Below, in pieces: positions 44,470 through 53,207 of a DNA stretch of 64,000 bases. The notes below the pieces were generated by a model. It was not told where the DNA came from. It did no database searches and saw only the letters and a program-made list of their open reading frames with translations. How positions within the stretch are numbered: position 1 is the stretch's first letter; each line of letters starts with the position of its first letter. The stretch covers positions 1 to 64,000 of the forward strand of contig NZ_JAPCKI010000009.1 of NCBI RefSeq assembly GCF_028680575.1. The letters run 5' to 3'. The translations under genes were made by a program, and so were the position numbers. The DNA is from Acidovorax benzenivorans (GTDB taxonomy: Bacteria; Pseudomonadota; Gammaproteobacteria; Burkholderiales; Burkholderiaceae_C).

Positions 44470-45561
44470 ATGACACCTTCGGAACACACCCTACCTCCAC
44501 AGCCCCGTGGCCCTATCCATCTGGTGGTGCCCCGGCGGCCAGGTGCTGACCTGGACCTGCTGCGCGCCAAGCTGGAGGGTGTGCCGGCCCTGCAGGCGCA
44601 CGACGTGGTCTGGCACGTGCCTGACCGGCGCGCCGACATCGTGCAGCTGGCCGAGCACGCTGCCCAGGCCGCGCAGGACGATGGCGGACTGGTGGTGGCA
44701 GCCGGGGGCGACGGCACCATCAACGCGGTGGCGTCGGCCGCGTTGCGCGCGGGGGTGCCGCTGGGGGTGGTGCCCATGGGCACGTTCAACTACTTCAGCC
44801 GCGAACACGGCTTGGCGCTGGACCCCGAGACCGCCGTGCAAGACCTGCTGCGGGCGCTGCATGCGGGCGACCTGCGGCCGGTTCAGGTGGGGTTTGTGAA
44901 CCGCCGCATGTTTGTCGTCAACGCCAGCGTGGGCCTGTATCCCAAGATGCTGGCCGACCGCGAGATGGCCTCACGCCGCTTTGGCCGCAAGCGCTGGGTG
45001 GCCATAGCGGCTGCGGTGTGGAGCCTGTTTCGCCCCGCATCGGGCCGCCGCTGGCGGGTGGTGATGAAGACGCACCAGGGCGCCGAGGCGCGGCAGGAAG
45101 AGCATCTGGTTACCACCCTGTTTGTGGGCAATAACCCTTTGCAGCTGGACCGCATGGGCCTGCCGCAAGCGCAGAAGGTGGCCGATGGCGGGCATCTTGC
45201 CGTGGTCATGCTCAAGCCACAGGGCCGCTGGGCCATCGCCCGCACCGTGTGGAACGCGGCCACCGGCCAGTTGCACAAAGACAATGCGGTGGTCAGCATG
45301 GCGTGTTCTGAGCTGACCGTGGCGCCCGCCAGCTGGCGGCCCCCGCAGGTCAAGGTGGCGTTTGACGGCGAGCGTGAATGGATGGTACCGCCCCTGCATT
45401 TCCGCATCAGCGCGCGGCCACTGTGGCTGGTGGCCCCCAGCCCGTTGGAACGTGACGGTGCAGCGCAGACCCCACCACCAGAAGAGATCGCTTTCGCAGC
45501 CTCCGCAACCGACACGCCTGCGCCCGGCACTACCCCCGCCCCCGGCTTGCTGCCTGCATGA
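44470..45561 (+). CDS. Diacylglycerol/sphingosine-kinase-family protein
   Basis: The 363-residue protein has the DAGK catalytic signature VVAAGGDGTINAVASAALRA (GGDGT) near residue 80, then GVPLGVVPMGTFNYFSREHG, which matches the PLGTxN nucleotide-binding segment. The C-terminal half has the beta-sandwich features NRRMFVVNASVGLYPKMLAD and VAFDGEREWMVPPLHFRISA. It lacks membrane helices. It probably phosphorylates a lipid such as diacylglycerol (YegS/BmrU-like). The final 50 residues are a Pro/Ala-rich tail. It lies 43 bases before the metallophosphoesterase gene. Confidence 0.9.
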   Translation: MTPSEHTLPPQPRGPIHLVVPRRPGADLDLLRAKLEGVPALQAHDVVWHVPDRRADIVQLAEHAAQAAQDDGGLVVAAGGDGTINAVASAALRAGVPLGVVPMGTFNYFSREHGLALDPETAVQDLLRALHAGDLRPVQVGFVNRRMFVVNASVGLYPKMLADREMASRRFGRKRWVAIAAAVWSLFRPASGRRWRVVMKTHQGAEARQEEHLVTTLFVGNNPLQLDRMGLPQAQKVADGGHLAVVMLKPQGRWAIARTVWNAATGQLHKDNAVVSMACSELTVAPASWRPPQVKVAFDGEREWMVPPLHFRISARPLWLVAPSPLERDGAAQTPPPEEIAFAASATDTPAPGTTPAPGLLPA

Positions 45562-45604
45562 TGGGGCTCCCCTTGCGCCTGCCCACTGCCTGCGACCACC
45601 TGCC

Positions 45605-46393
45605 ATGACTGTTCTGATGCACCTGTCGGACTTGCACTTCGGTGCGCACGACCCGTTGGTGTGCGCTGCTGTGCAGCGGCTGGCGCAACGCCTGGGGGTG
45701 GCAATGGTGGTGGTGTCGGGCGACCTCACGCAGCGCGCCACGGCGCAGCAGTTTGAACAGGCCGCGCGGTTTGTGCAGGGCCTGCATGCGCGCAGCACCC
45801 TGGTGCTGGCGGGCAACCACGACCTGCCCCTGTTTGCGTGGTGGATGCGCTGGGGCCGTTCGTATGAAAGGTTCTCCGAACAGTTCGGCATGGACCAGGA
45901 GCCCGTGCGGCAGATGGGCGCGTTCTACGTGGTGGGGGTGAACACCACGCGCCCCTGGCGGCACGAGCGCGGCAGCCTGTCGTCTGCGCAGATCGAGCAT
46001 GTGGCCCTGTTGCTGGCACGTGCGCCCCCCGGCGCCTGGCGCGTTGTGGCCAGCCACCACCCCCTGGTGGCACGCGATGCCGGGGACCGCGACCACCGCC
46101 CCCACCGCGCAGACGAAGCCGTGGAGCGCTGGCGCATTGCCGGTGCGCAGATGCTGCTGTCCGGCCATGTGCACCAGCCACGCCTGTTGCAACCCCTGCC
46201 GGGGCTGTGGGCCAGCAGCGCGGGCACGGCGGTGTCGCACCGCCTGCGGCACGGCAGCCCCAACAGCCTGGTGGTGCTCAGCACCGAGGCCTCTGGCGCT
46301 GCGCCAGACGGCCGGGCGCGAATGGCGGCACGGTGGGACTATGACAGCGCGGTGGGGGAGTTTGTGTGTGTGGACCGGGTAGCTGCCGGATGA
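45605..46393 (+). CDS. Calcineurin-like metallophosphoesterase
   Basis: The 262-residue soluble protein has all five metallophosphoesterase motifs: HLSDLHFG, VVSGDLTQRA, LAGNHDLPLF, VASHHPLVAR and LLSGHVHQPRL. The class III-type fold resembles CpdA/Icc phosphodiesterases, so cAMP or another phosphodiester is a possible substrate. A class III cyclase lies 300 bases downstream, which makes a cyclic-nucleotide link attractive but unproven. It follows the lipid-kinase-like gene on the same strand. Confidence 0.92.
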   Translation: MTVLMHLSDLHFGAHDPLVCAAVQRLAQRLGVAMVVVSGDLTQRATAQQFEQAARFVQGLHARSTLVLAGNHDLPLFAWWMRWGRSYERFSEQFGMDQEPVRQMGAFYVVGVNTTRPWRHERGSLSSAQIEHVALLLARAPPGAWRVVASHHPLVARDAGDRDHRPHRADEAVERWRIAGAQMLLSGHVHQPRLLQPLPGLWASSAGTAVSHRLRHGSPNSLVVLSTEASGAAPDGRARMAARWDYDSAVGEFVCVDRVAAG

Positions 46394-46410
46394 CGCCGGT
46401 AAGTAGTCTT

Positions 46411-46469
46411 TTTTGCTATCGTATAAATAGCATTTAACGCATGTGGATGTAGCGCTTGCGACCAAAAAG
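46411..46469. repeat. Dispersed intergenic repeat (variant)
   Basis: TTTTTGCTATCGTATAAATA, GCATTTAACGCATGTGGATG, TAGCGCTTGCGACCAAAAAG. It shares GCTAT-N-AAATAGCA with the copy at 30996-31045. The rest of the 300-base gap to the cyclase gene shows nothing clear. Confidence 0.6.
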
Positions 46470-46693
46470 GCTTGATTTTTGTATCGGGCAGCCCTGTGGC
46501 CACTCGCCCTCGCCTTGGGTGGCAGAGGTCGGTCGGGCGAGCGCTCCGCAGTCCGCACTGTGGTGCGGTTTGGTCTGGGGTGTTTTCACCGGTTGACCAG
46601 TCGCTGGGCGACGCCTATTCTGGGCGGCAAAGGGCAGGCGTTGCCCTCGTCCCCACACACCCAAGCACCGGCCGCCCCACGTCCCAGACATCC

Positions 46694-47776
46694 ATGCACA
46701 AAGAATTCCATCACGATGCCGTGCGCCGCCTGCAGGCGTTGATCGAACGCGAAACGGGCAAGCCCCTCAGCGAGGCGGCGCAGGCCGAAATGGCGGACAT
46801 CCTGCATGGCATGGAAAACCCCGAAGGTGCTGCTGCCGACGGCCTGGCCGTGGCGCCGCGCGAGGTCACCATCCTGCTGGCCGACCTGCGCGGCTTCACC
46901 GCACTGTCGGGCTCGCAACCCGCGTCGGTGGTCATCGCCGCGCTCAACCGCTGCCTGGCCCGGTTGTCCGAGGTGGTGTTCAAGTACCAGGGCACCATCG
47001 ACAAGTTCATGGGCGACTCGATCATGGTGCTGTTTGGCGCACCCGTTGCGCGCGACGACGATGTGGACCGCGCGTTGCTCTGCGCCGTGGAGATGCAGAT
47101 CGCCATGCGCGAGCTGAACCTTGCCCACCTGACTGAGCGCCTGCCCGAGGTGTTTCTGGGCATCGGCGTGAACACAGGCACCGTGATGGCCGGGCGTTTT
47201 GGCTCTGATGTGTATTCCGAATACACGGTGATCGGCGAGGCCGTCAACCTGGCCTCACGCATCGAGGCGCTGAGCTTGCGGGGCCAGGTGCTCATCAGCG
47301 ACTCCACGTACCAGCGCTGCTGGGGCCTGGTGTCGGCGTCCGCACCCATGCAGGTGTTCGTTAAGGGCCGCACGCAGCCCGTCAGCCTGCGCGAGCTGAT
47401 CGCCATCCCGTCGCACAAGCTCAAGGTGCCCCGCCAGGAGTTCCGCCGAAGCCACCGTGTGGATGCACGCCTGCCCTGCCTGTGCCAGCGCATGCAGGAC
47501 AAGATCGTGGTGCCCCACATCGTGCACGGCGCCATCCGAGACATTGGCTACCACGGCCTGCTGGTCGAGCTGATCGAGCCGCTGGAACCCCACAGCGAGA
47601 TCAAGCTGGAGTTTGAGCTGCCGCTGGTGGACTACCGCGTGGCCGACGTGTACGCGCGCGTTGTCACCCTCAAGCAGGAGGGCGACGAGTGGGTGGCCGG
47701 GCTGGAGTTCACCTCCATCAGCGCCGAATGCCGCTCCAAGGTGCAGATGTTTGTGCAGTTGCTGGTGGCGCACTGA
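46694..47776 (+). CDS. Class III nucleotide cyclase fused to a PilZ domain
   Basis: The 360-residue cytoplasmic protein begins with a helical region, then a class III adenylate/guanylate cyclase domain (about 55-230): TILLADLRGFTALS with the first metal Asp, KFMGDSIMVLFGAP with the second, GVNTGTVMAGRFGSD, and VIGEAVNLASRIEAL. A C-terminal PilZ domain (about 250-360) has the c-di-GMP-binding RxxxR in EFRRSHRVDARLP; the second motif reads DIGYHG instead of DxSxxG. The fusion suggests that c-di-GMP binding modulates cyclic-nucleotide synthesis, an inference from architecture. The start at 46694 is chosen because the upstream frame is not protein-like. Confidence 0.88.
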   Translation: MHKEFHHDAVRRLQALIERETGKPLSEAAQAEMADILHGMENPEGAAADGLAVAPREVTILLADLRGFTALSGSQPASVVIAALNRCLARLSEVVFKYQGTIDKFMGDSIMVLFGAPVARDDDVDRALLCAVEMQIAMRELNLAHLTERLPEVFLGIGVNTGTVMAGRFGSDVYSEYTVIGEAVNLASRIEALSLRGQVLISDSTYQRCWGLVSASAPMQVFVKGRTQPVSLRELIAIPSHKLKVPRQEFRRSHRVDARLPCLCQRMQDKIVVPHIVHGAIRDIGYHGLLVELIEPLEPHSEIKLEFELPLVDYRVADVYARVVTLKQEGDEWVAGLEFTSISAECRSKVQMFVQLLVAH

Positions 47777-47797
47777 CGCGGCTGTGCCCCGGGGTGA

Positions 47798-48544
47798 TCA
47801 ACACCCCAGCATGCTGGCGAGATCGTTCAGGTCCGTGGCATGCAGGTCATTGCCCGGCTGCGGCGACACATCCTTGGGCTGTGCCGCGCCAAATTCGTGC
47901 GGACGTTCGATGTACGCCGTGCGCAGGCCACAGCCCCGCGCAGCAGCCAGGTCGTCGTGGTGCGCTGCCACCAGCGCCACCTGCTGCGGTGGCAGGTCAA
48001 ACACCCGCGCCACACCCAGGTAGGTGTCGGGGTGCGGCTTGTAGGCCTTGAACACCTCGGCGCTCAGCACACAGTCCCAGGGCAACCCGGCGCGCTTGGC
48101 CATGTCGGTCAGCAGGCCGATGTTGCCGTTCGATAGCGTGGTGAGGGTGTAGCGCCGCTTGAGCCGGGTCAGGCCCTCCACACTGTCACCCCAGGCGTCC
48201 AGCCGGTGCCACACGCGGTTGAGGTGGTGGCGCTCAGCCTCACCCAGGTGCGCCAGGCCAAAGCGCGGCAGAATCGCGTCCAGGATCTGCCGGTGCAGGG
48301 CATCGATCAGCGTCCAGCCCTGCTCACCGCGCATCACCCGCGCCATGGCGGGCTGGTAGCCCGAGCGCCACGCCAGTGCAAACGCATCGGCATCTACCTG
48401 GGGATAGAGTGCCCGCACCTCGCGCGCAATGCTGCCGTGCCAGTCCACCACGGTGCCAAAGATGTCGAAGGCCAGCACCTGCACCTGGGCAAAGGGATGG
48501 TCGCCAGGCAGGGCAGTGGGGCTGGTGGATGGGAAGGTGTTCAT
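47798..48544 (-). CDS. Haloacid dehalogenase type II (HAD hydrolase)
   Basis: The 248-residue HAD-superfamily protein resembles L-2-haloacid dehalogenases. Motif I is AFDIFGTVVDWHGSIAREV (nucleophile Asp), motif II is TLSNGN, motif III has Lys in FKAYKPHPDTYLGVAR, and motif IV is VAAHHDDLAAARGCGL. The cap domain (about 30-115) is helical. Family members dehalogenate short 2-halo acids, but many are phosphatases, so the substrate is uncertain. A longer start at 48583 is possible. It converges with the cyclase gene. Confidence 0.88.
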   Translation of the reverse strand: MNTFPSTSPTALPGDHPFAQVQVLAFDIFGTVVDWHGSIAREVRALYPQVDADAFALAWRSGYQPAMARVMRGEQGWTLIDALHRQILDAILPRFGLAHLGEAERHHLNRVWHRLDAWGDSVEGLTRLKRRYTLTTLSNGNIGLLTDMAKRAGLPWDCVLSAEVFKAYKPHPDTYLGVARVFDLPPQQVALVAAHHDDLAAARGCGLRTAYIERPHEFGAAQPKDVSPQPGNDLHATDLNDLASMLGC

Positions 48545-48718
48545 GCGCCCATCGTAGAAGGGATGGCGAGCCCTCGTCCTCACTGCGGCATTGCCGCCAC
48601 ACTGCGCACAAAGGGCTGGAGCGTTGCCCGCAGCTTGCGCTACATTGGCAGCGGGCCAGCCTTTCTGCCGGCCACGTCGCTCGGACGGTTCCGGGCGCTT
48701 ACGTGAAAGTCACACCGC

Positions 48719-49945
48719 ATGTCTGCATCGCAGGGCAAGCGCCGTTTTGCGCGCATCGATCGCCTCCCTCCCTACGTCTTCAACATCACGGCCGAGCTGA
48801 AACTCGCCGCCCGCCGCCGGGGCGAAGACATCATCGACATGAGCATGGGCAACCCCGACGGGGCCACACCACCGCACATCGTCGCCAAGCTCACTGAAGT
48901 GGCCCAGCGGCCCGACACCCACGGCTACAGCGCCAGCAAAGGCATCCCGCGCCTGCGCCGTGCCATCAGCCACTGGTACAAAGACCGGTACGCGGTGGAC
49001 ATCAACCCCGACACCGAGGCCATCGTCACCATCGGCTCCAAGGAGGGCCTGGCCCACCTGATGCTGGCCACGCTGGATAGGGGCGACACCGTGCTGGTGC
49101 CCGACCCGAGCTACCCCATCCACATCTACGGCGCGGTGATTGCCGGTGCCGACATCCGCAGCGTGCCTGTGGCGCCCGATGTGGACTTTTTTGCCGAGCT
49201 GGAAAAGGCCATCCGAGGCAGCTACCCCAAGCCCAAGATGATGATCTTTGGCTTCCCCAGCAACCCCACCGCGCAGTGCGTGGAGCTGTCGTTCTTCGAG
49301 CGCGTGATCGCCCTGGCCAAAAAGCACGACATCCTGGTGGTGCACGACTTGGCGTACGCCGACATCGTGTACGACGGCTACCGCGCCCCCAGCATCATGG
49401 AAGTGCCCGGCGCCAAGGACGTGGCGGTGGAGTTTTTCACCCTGAGCAAAAGCTACAACATGGCCGGCTGGCGCGTGGGCTTCATGGTGGGCAACCCCGA
49501 CCTGGTGGCTGCGCTCGCCCGCATCAAGAGCTACCACGACTACGGCACCTTCACCCCCCTGCAGGTCGCGGCCATCGCCGCGCTGGAGGGCGACCAGCAG
49601 TGCGTGAAAGACATCGCCGCCCAGTACCAGCGCCGCCGTGACGTGCTCTACAAGGGACTCACCGAAGCGGGCTGGGCGGTGGACTGCCCCAAGGCCAGCA
49701 TGTACATCTGGGCCCGCATCCCCGAGCCATATCGCACGCTGGGCTCGCTGGAGTTTGCGCGGCAGTTGCTGGACAAGGCCAAGGTGTGTGTGTCGCCGGG
49801 CATCGGCTTTGGCGACCAGGGGGACGAGTACGTGCGGTTTGCGCTGATCGAGAACGAGGCTCGGATTCGGCAGGCGGTACGGGGGATTCGCGCAATGTTC
49901 AAGGCGGATGGGTTGTTGAAAGTGCCTGCGGTGGCGCCGGTGTGA
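48719..49945 (+). CDS. alaC: Alanine transaminase AlaC-like aminotransferase
   Basis: The 408-residue PLP-dependent class I aminotransferase matches AlaC/YfdZ (glutamate-pyruvate transamination). Motifs are [82 protein letters not shown] and the PLP Lys in [20 protein letters not shown]. Length is standard. In related genomes this gene precedes homoserine dehydrogenase, but here a small DUF gene follows, so it is either rearranged or solitary. The Shine-Dalgarno sequence is weak. Confidence 0.92.
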   Translation: MSASQGKRRFARIDRLPPYVFNITAELKLAARRRGEDIIDMSMGNPDGATPPHIVAKLTEVAQRPDTHGYSASKGIPRLRRAISHWYKDRYAVDINPDTEAIVTIGSKEGLAHLMLATLDRGDTVLVPDPSYPIHIYGAVIAGADIRSVPVAPDVDFFAELEKAIRGSYPKPKMMIFGFPSNPTAQCVELSFFERVIALAKKHDILVVHDLAYADIVYDGYRAPSIMEVPGAKDVAVEFFTLSKSYNMAGWRVGFMVGNPDLVAALARIKSYHDYGTFTPLQVAAIAALEGDQQCVKDIAAQYQRRRDVLYKGLTEAGWAVDCPKASMYIWARIPEPYRTLGSLEFARQLLDKAKVCVSPGIGFGDQGDEYVRFALIENEARIRQAVRGIRAMFKADGLLKVPAVAPV

Positions 49946-49984
49946 GCTAGCGAGGACTGCCGGTTTTAGGATCACACTACACAC

Positions 49985-50028
49985 TGACTCCGAGTGGTTG
50001 GCCTTTAAAAGGCCACCGTTCGGTGTCA
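49985..50028. repeat. Long imperfect inverted repeat after alaC
   Basis: TGACTCCGAGTGGTTGGCC (49985-50003) mirrors GGCCACCGTTCGGTGTCA (50011-50028). The perfect core TGGCCTTT-A-AAAGGCCA spans 49999-50015. There is no downstream T-run on either strand, so a plain intrinsic terminator is unlikely. Confidence 0.6.
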
Positions 50029-50106
50029 GAAAAAACCGCCGCAGAGCATTTCAATTGAACGGCTGGTGCTCTATTTGGTCCGGGCCACATGCATGAGAAT
50101 TCTTCA

Positions 50107-50484
50107 ATGGCATACGACAAGAATATTTCACCTGTGGGCTGGTATGTGGTTTCCTACCTGCTGCGCTTCGTGGAGTTGAATGACGACAGGAAAGACGATG
50201 ATGAAGCTCGATTTCTGTCTTGGGAAAACACCGTTCTTGTACGCGCGTCGAGCCTCGATGAAGCCCATCAAAAGGGCCTATCGGTTGCTCGCGAGAACTC
50301 GAAACCCTACAAGGGTGGGCCTGACGGTGTGCCTGTTCAATGGAAGTTGGTAGGTATCACTGATGTCCTGCCTATCTACGAAGAGCTCGGAGATGGGGCG
50401 GAAATCATGTGGACTGAGCGTGCCCCTCGAAAGCTCAAAAATCTCAAACAGATGGTCAGGCAAAAGGGGGCTTTTCGGCAGTAG
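50107..50484 (+). CDS. DUF4288-like small protein
   Basis: The product is 125 residues from the ATG at 50107 (131 from 50089). GWYVVSYLLRFVEL, WENTVLVRASSLDEAHQKGL and PVQWKLVGITDVLPIYEELG match the DUF4288 pattern, which starts with a Trp-Tyr-Val strand and a conserved WEE/WEN. The function is unknown; the family is common near toxin-immunity and accessory genes. The gene is noticeably less GC-rich than its neighbours, which suggests recent acquisition. It follows the long inverted repeat at 49985-50028. Confidence 0.65.
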   Translation: MAYDKNISPVGWYVVSYLLRFVELNDDRKDDDEARFLSWENTVLVRASSLDEAHQKGLSVARENSKPYKGGPDGVPVQWKLVGITDVLPIYEELGDGAEIMWTERAPRKLKNLKQMVRQKGAFRQ

Positions 50485-50533
50485 ATGTCAACCTCGGCGC
50501 GGAGGCTGGAAATCATCGGCTGTCGAAATCAAT

Positions 50534-50728
50534 CTAGCTCGCCCTGGGGATGCTTTCCCAAACCAGCCCTGCGCCAAAACTGAATATCACCAGCAACACG
50601 CCATACCACCCGGTGAACCAACTGAGTGCATTGGCCAAAAAGATGGCTGCAATCAGCGCGAGAAGCACCGAGATCCCGATCCGCCAGTGGAGTGCCAACG
50701 TCGCGATGAATTCAATAAGGGCGTCCAT
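50534..50728 (-). CDS. Small membrane protein (64 aa)
   Basis: The 64-residue product from MDALIEFIATLALHWRIGIS has two membrane helices: IGISVLLALIAAIFLANAL and YGVLLVIFSFGAGLVW, linked by SWFTGW. AAAGG lies five bases before the ATG at 50728, which is preferred over an upstream start at 50752. It is downstream of ureD on the same strand and could be the last gene of that transcript. No family is recognised. Confidence 0.5.
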   Translation of the reverse strand: MDALIEFIATLALHWRIGISVLLALIAAIFLANALSWFTGWYGVLLVIFSFGAGLVWESIPRAS

Positions 50729-50776
50729 AGAGCCTTTCAATAATGGCCACAAGGGGGCAGTCTCACGATGCCCACC

Positions 50777-51613
50777 CTACATTACCCAAATCCTCGGCGC
50801 CTCTCCCGCCAACCCCCACAGCGCCTCCCGCCAAGCCACCCGCACGGCCTTGAGCAGCTTCATCGCAGGCTCCACCTGCGGCGCCAGCACGCGCACGATC
50901 ACCATGCGGTCGTTGGGGCTGGTGGCACCTGCCGTTGCTTTGACCTGGGGGTGGGCGTCCATCACCGCGCGGGCAGCATCCAGCGCGGCGTCGCGGCGCG
51001 TGCGGTCCAGCGGGGTGCCTGCGGCAAAGAACATGCTGGCCATGCAGCGGTGGCCTGCCAGGCCCAGCGGGCTGCTCAGCAGACGGTCATCGGCGGCATC
51101 AATCACGCCGCGTTCCAGCCACAGGTCGGGCACTTCCAGGTGCTGGGTGAAGCGGCCTTGTTCAAACGGCTGGCCCGCGTGCGGCAGGCCCAGTGCCGTC
51201 ACGTCCCAGGCGATGCATTCGGCGCCGGGGGCGAGGTTCAGCGTGAGGTGGTTTTCAGCATGGCAGGCGCTGTAGCACAGGGCCTCCAGCGGCAGCCATT
51301 CCAGGCGCGCGCCTTCGGCTAGGGTGAGGTGGCTGCGTTGCAGCGCCAGCGGGCCGGTGGACCGGTAAAAGCGTGTGGCGCCGGGTGTGGTGACCAGCCC
51401 GTGGGCGCCGGGGCCTACGGTGGTGGTGATGTCCAGCGTGTCGCCGCCCACCAGGCCGCCAGGCGGGTGCACCAGCACGTTGTGGCAGATGGCGTCGCCC
51501 TCGGGGTACAGGCTTTGCAGAATGCGCAGCGGCCCGTTGTGCTCATAGCGGGCCACGGTGCGGGCGTTGTGTTCTGCCGTGTAGTCGAGCTGCAGGCGGG
51601 CGTGCCAGGGCAT
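50777..51613 (-). CDS. ureD: Urease accessory protein UreD
   Basis: UreD (UreH) binds apo-urease directly and recruits UreF and UreG for nickel insertion. The 278-residue protein has the hallmark ILQSLYPEGDAICHNVLVHP, PGGLVGGDTLDITTTVGPGA, VTTPGATRFYRSTGPLALQR and WLPLEALCYSACHAENHLTL. The C-terminal MVIVRVLAPQVEPAMKLLKA is also typical. Length is normal. Unusually, it lies 28 kb from ureA and at the 3' end of the ferredoxin-to-FAD-oxidase catabolic operon, 92 bases after the oxidase gene. No other ureD is in the window, so the urease cluster at 16-22 kb depends on this one or on a copy elsewhere. Confidence 0.97.
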   Translation of the reverse strand: MPWHARLQLDYTAEHNARTVARYEHNGPLRILQSLYPEGDAICHNVLVHPPGGLVGGDTLDITTTVGPGAHGLVTTPGATRFYRSTGPLALQRSHLTLAEGARLEWLPLEALCYSACHAENHLTLNLAPGAECIAWDVTALGLPHAGQPFEQGRFTQHLEVPDLWLERGVIDAADDRLLSSPLGLAGHRCMASMFFAAGTPLDRTRRDAALDAARAVMDAHPQVKATAGATSPNDRMVIVRVLAPQVEPAMKLLKAVRVAWREALWGLAGEAPRIWVM

Positions 51614-51620
51614 GGGTTCA

Positions 51621-51660
51621 GTGTTTTGCTACTAAATGAGTAGCTGATTATGCCCTGCAG
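51621..51660. repeat. Decayed copy of the dispersed intergenic repeat
   Basis: GTGTTTTGCTACTAAATGAG then TAGCTGATTATGCCCTGCAG, with a GCTACT/AGTAGC hairpin in the middle. It lies in the oxidase-ureD gap and resembles the variant copies at 30996 and 46411. Confidence 0.45.
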
Positions 51661-51705
51661 ACAAGCGGTAGAAGCCTGTTGGGCATCAGGCTGCCACGGT
51701 TTGGC

Positions 51706-53103
51706 CTACGCTGTTTGGCGTACGGGCGCTGCCGCAGGTGTCGATGGGTCGGCCGCATACCAGCTGCGCAGCTTGCCGGGGTTGAGCAGGCCCTGCGGGT
51801 CAAAGCGGCGCTTCATGCCCACTACGGCCGGGTCCAGATTGTTCTGCTTGCCGTCTTCCACGATGTACACGTGTGGGTTGTTGATCTGCACGCCGTGGTC
51901 ACGGTAGATCTGCATGATCTGGTTCAGGCGCTCTTCGGTGGTGTAGCGGATGATCTGCAAGCCGCTGCAGTTGAAGGCGCCTTCCTTGGTGCGCAAAAAC
52001 TCCAGGTGCATCATCACCTCGCCCTTCAGCGCGGCCTCCAGTGCGCGCACTTGCTTGAGCCGGTGCATGGGGTTGAAGCCGCTCTGGATATAGGTCAGGC
52101 CCTTGTCCACCTTCAGCGCGTGCAGGGTGGTGTGGTTCCAGGTGTATTCGAGCAGGGTCTTGTGGCTGCTGGCCACTTCGTCAGCCGTCTTGCGGTAGGT
52201 GACCTGGCCACCGTGCTGAGCCACCATGTCGCGCATGCCGTCTTCGGAGTGCGGGGCCACCAGCAGCAGCACCGCATGCTGGTCGGCGGGCAGGTGCTCG
52301 GCCAGGCTGGTGAAGTATTGCGGGATGGGCGCGGCCACAAAACACACCTCTTTTTTCTCCAGGCCGGGGGCGCTGCCAAAGCGGTCGGCAAACTCCAGCG
52401 CGGCGTCGAACTGCGCAAAGGTGGCGATGCATTCGGTCCACTCCACAGCGGGGGTCAGGGCTACTTCCAGCTCCAGCACGATGCCGTTGGTGCCGTAGGT
52501 GTGGTGCAGCAGCATGGCCTCGGGGCCGCGCAGTTCGATGATCTGCGGCTCGGGCTCCACCGTCATCGCGCGCACGGCCAGTACGTTGCCGGGCGCGGCC
52601 AGTGGCCCGTGGTTGATGGAACCCGCGCCCCCAAAGCCGCCGCCGAACAGCCCGCCCAGTGTGGCGCTGCGGTAGGTGCTGGGCAGCCAGCGCAGCTCTT
52701 GCCCGTGGGGCTTGGCCTGCGCATCAAAGTCCGCCAGCCGGATGCCCGACTGCGCACGACCCACGCCGCCGCGCACCCAGCCAAAGGCGTTGTAGCCCGA
52801 CAGGTCCAGGATCACGCCGCCGTGCAGCGGTGTGCTCTGGCCGTAGTTGCCGGTGCCGCTGCCGCGCACGGTGAGGGGGATGCCCGCGCTGGCGCAGGCG
52901 GCCACCACCTGGCGGATTTCTGCTTCGGTGCGCGGGCGCACGGCGATGTCGCCGCGCTTGCCAGCCAGGTCGCGCTTGAGCACGGGGCTGAACCAGGCAA
53001 AGTCCTGCGACAGGCGGCCCACGCGCAGGGTGTCGGCGATCCAGTCCAGGTCGGGCAGCAGGTCGGGCAGTTGTTGAGCGGTAGTGGCGTTGGCGTTGTT
53101 CAT
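51706..53103 (-). CDS. FAD-linked oxidase (FAD_binding_4/GlcD-like)
   Basis: The 465-residue flavoprotein of the vanillyl-alcohol-oxidase superfamily has an FAD domain with VVAACASAGIPLTVRGSGTG, NYGQSTPLHGGVILDLSGYN and GGLFGGGFGGAGSINHGPLA. It ends in MKRRFDPQGLLNPGKLRSWY, the C-terminal signature of the GlcD family. Relatives oxidise 2-hydroxy acids, sugars or alcohols. In this operon it could oxidise an intermediate of N-heterocycle breakdown; the substrate is unknown. It lies 104 bases after the ABC permease gene, with a hairpin-forming sequence in the gap (53158-53186), and 92 bases before ureD. Confidence 0.88.
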   Translation of the reverse strand: MNNANATTAQQLPDLLPDLDWIADTLRVGRLSQDFAWFSPVLKRDLAGKRGDIAVRPRTEAEIRQVVAACASAGIPLTVRGSGTGNYGQSTPLHGGVILDLSGYNAFGWVRGGVGRAQSGIRLADFDAQAKPHGQELRWLPSTYRSATLGGLFGGGFGGAGSINHGPLAAPGNVLAVRAMTVEPEPQIIELRGPEAMLLHHTYGTNGIVLELEVALTPAVEWTECIATFAQFDAALEFADRFGSAPGLEKKEVCFVAAPIPQYFTSLAEHLPADQHAVLLLVAPHSEDGMRDMVAQHGGQVTYRKTADEVASSHKTLLEYTWNHTTLHALKVDKGLTYIQSGFNPMHRLKQVRALEAALKGEVMMHLEFLRTKEGAFNCSGLQIIRYTTEERLNQIMQIYRDHGVQINNPHVYIVEDGKQNNLDPAVVGMKRRFDPQGLLNPGKLRSWYAADPSTPAAAPVRQTA

Positions 53104-53157
53104 GTCGTTATCTCCTAGGGGCCGATGAAGGCCGTTTTGGGGCGAAAGGGGGGCCTG

Positions 53158-53186
53158 CACCGCGCAACCTGAAGGTTGTGCGCGGT
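53158..53186. other. Hairpin in the permease-oxidase gap
   Basis: CACCGCGCAACCT pairs with AGGTTGTGCGCGGTG over a GA turn, with a two-base bulge. No T-run follows on either strand. It could be an mRNA processing or stabilising element inside the operon. Confidence 0.45.
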
Positions 53187-53207
53187 GTGGTGTCAAAAGT
53201 GTGGAGT

